From Bacteroides sp. (GTDB lineage Bacteria; Bacteroidota; Bacteroidia; Bacteroidales; SM23-62), in the NCBI GenBank assembly GCA_030667765.1, contig DAOUVF010000016.1, forward strand, positions 1 through 17,064: a stretch of DNA of 17,064 nucleotides, in the 5' to 3' direction. The notes under the pieces were generated by a model. It was given only the letters and a program-made list of their open reading frames with translations, was not told the origin of the DNA and did no database searches. Below, piece by piece: positions 14,873 through 17,064 of this stretch. How positions within the stretch are numbered: position 1 is the first letter of the stretch; every line of letters begins with the position of its first letter. The position numbers were made by a program, and so were the translations under genes.

Positions 14873-15214
14873 ATGATCAGGATCTATCACAATCCCCGCT
14901 GCCGGAAAAGCCGGGCCGGGCTTGAATACCTGCAAGATAAAACAGGCGACTTTGAAACAATCGATTATATCAAGAACGGGATCTCCCAGGAGGGAATCAG
15001 GGAAATCCTGGAAAAAATGAACATACCCCCAAGCAACCTTGTCAGGACCCAGGAGGACTATTATAAAAAGGAATTAAAAGGAAAGGATATTCCTGATGAG
15101 GAATGGATCAGTATCCTGGCCGAAAATCCCAGGCTGATCCAGCGCCCCATCATTGTTACAGAACATAAAGCAGTGCTGGGCCAACCACCGGAGAATATTG
15201 ATAATTTATTGTAA
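14873..15214 (+). CDS. ArsC-family (arsenate reductase/Spx-like) thioredoxin-fold protein
   Basis: This 113-residue protein of the ArsC/YffB family has the catalytic-type Cys10 in YHNPRCRKSR. There is a central LVRTQEDYYK (Arg58) and a C-terminal RPIIVTEHKAVLGQPPENI (Arg91). These match two of the three arginines that bind oxyanion in the plasmid ArsC enzyme (Arg60 and Arg94). The third (Arg107) corresponds to Gln104 here. Cytoplasmic, glutaredoxin-linked reduction is the family activity, but no ars genes are nearby and true arsenate reduction is uncertain. It could be a general thiol reductase or an Spx-like regulator. ATG 14873 is preceded, 9 bases upstream, by GGAGG (14859-14863), the best SD-like match before any gene in the window, though it also encodes the RF2 C-terminus. 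The gap to prfB is 2 bases, so co-transcription is likely. Confidence 0.85.
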   Translation: MIRIYHNPRCRKSRAGLEYLQDKTGDFETIDYIKNGISQEGIREILEKMNIPPSNLVRTQEDYYKKELKGKDIPDEEWISILAENPRLIQRPIIVTEHKAVLGQPPENIDNLL

Positions 15215-15227
15215 ATTTAAATTCACC

Positions 15228-15716
15228 ATGAAACAGACAAGTTTGCATTTGCTTCGTACATTATTGGCGATATGTCTGATCGGCATTATCGTGTTATCCT
15301 GCAAGAAAGATGAACCTTTTTACCAGGTTAACGCATTCGAAATGGAACTTCATTATAACGTCAATAAGTACCGGCAATCACAAGGACTGAGCGACCTGGT
15401 ATTTTTCCATGACCTTTTTATTGAAGCCAGGCAACAGAGTGCCGCCTATATGAATTCAGGGAAACCAGATGAAGGGATGGATGCACGTTGGGAAAAAATC
15501 AAGGAACACTGGGAGCCCGTTAATTTTGGAGCACTTAGTTCCAAGATAAACAGTAAAGATACCACAGCAGCACGGATAGTGGTGGAAGGCTGGATTCAAG
15601 ACAGCGCAGCACGTAGCATCATCCTTGATGACCATATCCAATCAGGACCCGGTATTGCAGAGGGAAATGACGGGTGGGTTTACATTACCCATTTTTTTAT
15701 GAAAATTCACGATTAA
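15228..15716 (+). CDS. Lipoprotein with a degenerate CAP (SCP/PR1-like) domain
   Basis: This is a 162-residue protein. It has a lipoprotein signal peptide with lipobox VLSC (Cys25), and KKDE follows. In Bacteroidota, Lys followed by acidic residues right after the Cys resembles the surface-export signal of lipoproteins, so a cell-surface location is inferred. The rest matches the CAP fold: a first helix, LHYNVNKYRQSQGLSDLVF, then IEARQQSAAYMNSG. Near the end is GWIQDSAARSIILDDHIQSG, followed by GWVYITHFF. In typical CAP proteins the first helix region and the GHR segment carry conserved His. Here those positions read Gln and Ala, so a metal-binding site is probably lost. ATG 15228 was chosen over an upstream in-frame ATG at 15153 because the latter lies inside the ArsC-family gene and would bury the signal peptide. 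It starts 13 bases after that gene. Confidence 0.75.
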   Translation: MKQTSLHLLRTLLAICLIGIIVLSCKKDEPFYQVNAFEMELHYNVNKYRQSQGLSDLVFFHDLFIEARQQSAAYMNSGKPDEGMDARWEKIKEHWEPVNFGALSSKINSKDTTAARIVVEGWIQDSAARSIILDDHIQSGPGIAEGNDGWVYITHFFMKIHD

Positions 15717-15746
15717 CATTTAACAACAAACAAACCAAAAACCACT

Positions 15747-17064
15747 ATGAACATCAGGATCGAAAAAGATTCCATGGGACATGTCGAGGTTCCTGCTGAC
15801 AAGTACTGGGGTGCTCAAACACAGCGATCCCTTAACAATTTCAAGATCGGCAACAGGAAAATGCCAAAGGAGATTATCGTTGCATTTGCCTACCTGAAAA
15901 AAGCGGCTGCCCTCACTAACCTTGATCTGGGTGTCCTCCCTGAAGAAAAGGCAAAGCTGATCGCTCAGGTATGCGATGAGATCATAGACGGAAAACTTGA
16001 CGATCAGTTCCCCCTGGTGATTTTTCAGACCGGATCAGGGACCCAGTCAAACATGAACATGAACGAGGTGGTTGCCAACCGGTCACATGTCCTGCTGGGC
16101 AATCAACTGGGTGAGGGCCAGCGGCTTGTTCATCCCAATGATGATGTAAATAAATCCCAGTCATCCAACGATACTTTCCCCACAGCCATGCACATTGCGG
16201 CTTATACTATCCTGATGGAAAATACCATCGTTGGTGTCAGTAAACTTCGTGAAACACTTGCCAATAAATCAGAGGCATTTAAAAAGACCGTAAAAATAGG
16301 CAGGACACATTGGATGGATGCCACACCTCTTACCCTGGGACAGGAATTCTCTGGTTATGTATCACAACTCGATCATGGCTTGCAGGCTGTTAAGAACACA
16401 TTGCCCCACCTGGCTGAAATTGCCCTGGGAGGGACCGCTGTCGGAACCGGGATTAATGCACCCAAAGGTTATGCGGACCTGGTGGCCAAAAAAATAGCCG
16501 GCCTGACTGAATACCCCTTCATCACAGCACCCAACAAATTTGAATCTCTGGCTGCCCACGATGCCATTGTGGAGGCATCGGGTGCCCTTAAACGCCTGGC
16601 AGTCAGCCTGATGAAGATTGCCAATGACATCCGTGTACTGGCTTCCGGTCCACGCAGCGGCATCGGCGAGATCACCATTCCCGCCAATGAACCAGGGTCA
16701 TCCATCATGCCCGGAAAAGTAAATCCCACTCAAATAGAGGCCTTAACCATGGTCTGTGCCCAGGTTATTGGTAACGATACCACCATTACAGTAGGTGGAA
16801 TGAACGGCCATTTTGAATTAAATGTATTCAAACCCGTAATGATCGATGCCTTCCTCGAATCAGCCGGGTTGTTGGCAGATGCATGCGTTTCCTTCAATGA
16901 TAATTGTGCGATTGGCATTGAGGCGAACCAGGAAGTGATTCGGGAAAATGTCTCCAACTCCCTGATGCTGGTCACGGCATTGAACACCCATATCGGGTAT
17001 GATAAAGCAGCAGAAATTGCCAAGAAAGCATATACTGAGAATACCACCCTGAAAAAGGCCGCCC
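15747..17064 (+). CDS. fumC: Class II fumarase, C-terminus outside window
   Basis: The frame is open from ATG 15747 to the window edge, 439 residues of an expected 460 or so. Class II fumarase is an iron-independent homotetramer that interconverts fumarate and malate in the TCA cycle. What is seen: GAQTQRSLNNF near the start, then GSGTQSNMNMNEVVANR and NDDVNKSQSSNDTFPTAMH. His188 is in GRTHWMDATPLTLGQE. The signature loop GSSIMPGKVNPTQIEA has catalytic Ser318; both catalytic positions carry the same numbers as in E. coli FumC. TQ after the NP of the signature favours fumarase over aspartate ammonia-lyase. The 30-base gap after the CAP gene is an A/C-rich, probably unstructured leader with no clear TAnnTTTG box, so the gene may depend on upstream transcription. 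Confidence 0.95.
   Translation, partial: MNIRIEKDSMGHVEVPADKYWGAQTQRSLNNFKIGNRKMPKEIIVAFAYLKKAAALTNLDLGVLPEEKAKLIAQVCDEIIDGKLDDQFPLVIFQTGSGTQSNMNMNEVVANRSHVLLGNQLGEGQRLVHPNDDVNKSQSSNDTFPTAMHIAAYTILMENTIVGVSKLRETLANKSEAFKKTVKIGRTHWMDATPLTLGQEFSGYVSQLDHGLQAVKNTLPHLAEIALGGTAVGTGINAPKGYADLVAKKIAGLTEYPFITAPNKFESLAAHDAIVEASGALKRLAVSLMKIANDIRVLASGPRSGIGEITIPANEPGSSIMPGKVNPTQIEALTMVCAQVIGNDTTITVGGMNGHFELNVFKPVMIDAFLESAGLLADACVSFNDNCAIGIEANQEVIRENVSNSLMLVTALNTHIGYDKAAEIAKKAYTENTTLKKAA

Noticed and set aside
15153..15227. Earlier ATG for the CAP lipoprotein.
   Set aside because: It lies inside the ArsC-family gene and would place 25 residues before the signal peptide. ATG 15228 gives a normal lipoprotein start.
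1..17064. Mobile elements, CRISPR arrays, integrases, rRNA or tRNA genes.
   Set aside because: No regularly spaced repeats, transposase-like ORFs or structural RNA sequences were seen. The only DNA repeats are inside the rpsP tail.

Overview
The window looks like a stretch of chromosome from a member of the Bacteroidota, probably an uncultured or environmental lineage. The evidence is a set of independent traits. Several intergenic spaces carry the TAnnTTTG-type -7 promoter box of this phylum. Most start codons have A/T-rich upstream sequence and no Shine-Dalgarno match. Ribosomal protein S16 has a long acidic tail. There is an exported GIN/DUF2807 protein, and a lipoprotein whose lipobox Cys is followed by Lys-Lys-Asp-Glu. 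Most genes are conserved housekeeping genes. I see no transposase, integrase, phage gene, CRISPR array, rRNA or tRNA. No gap without a gene exceeds 300 bases; the longest is 4140-4395.

Layout, left to right. (1) 1-2007, plus strand: the 3' end of dapD (lysine/DAP synthesis), a GT4 glycosyltransferase and a short TsaC/YrdC enzyme (t6A tRNA modification), packed as one transcription unit. (2) 2021-4139, minus strand: rpsP and rimM, which form a ribosomal protein S16 / 30S maturation factor operon, then an exported GIN-domain protein. (3) 4396-8852, plus strand: dnaE, trxA and a LOG-family nucleotide phosphoribohydrolase. (4) 8863-12376, minus strand: a large exported protein with TPRs, two Ig-like modules and a caspase-like protease domain, with ribD (riboflavin synthesis) upstream of it. 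(5) 12404-17064, plus strand: prmC and recX (overlapping by 4 bases), prfB, an ArsC-family protein, a degenerate CAP-domain lipoprotein and class II fumarase, which runs off the right edge.

A functional thread is translation. PrmC methylates the GGQ glutamine of release factors, and prfB (RF2) lies 0.5 kb downstream on the same strand. prfB is split by a classical +1 programmed frameshift at CTT-TGA-C, with an AGGAGG stimulator. rpsP, rimM and tsaC also serve the ribosome or tRNA.

The points most worth a second look are the secreted TPR-Ig-Ig-caspase protein with an intact His/Cys dyad, the 275-residue S16 with its recently repeated acidic tail, and the SD-dependent RF2 frameshift in a phylum that largely ignores SD sequences at initiation. 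I did not find a clearly new multi-gene system.
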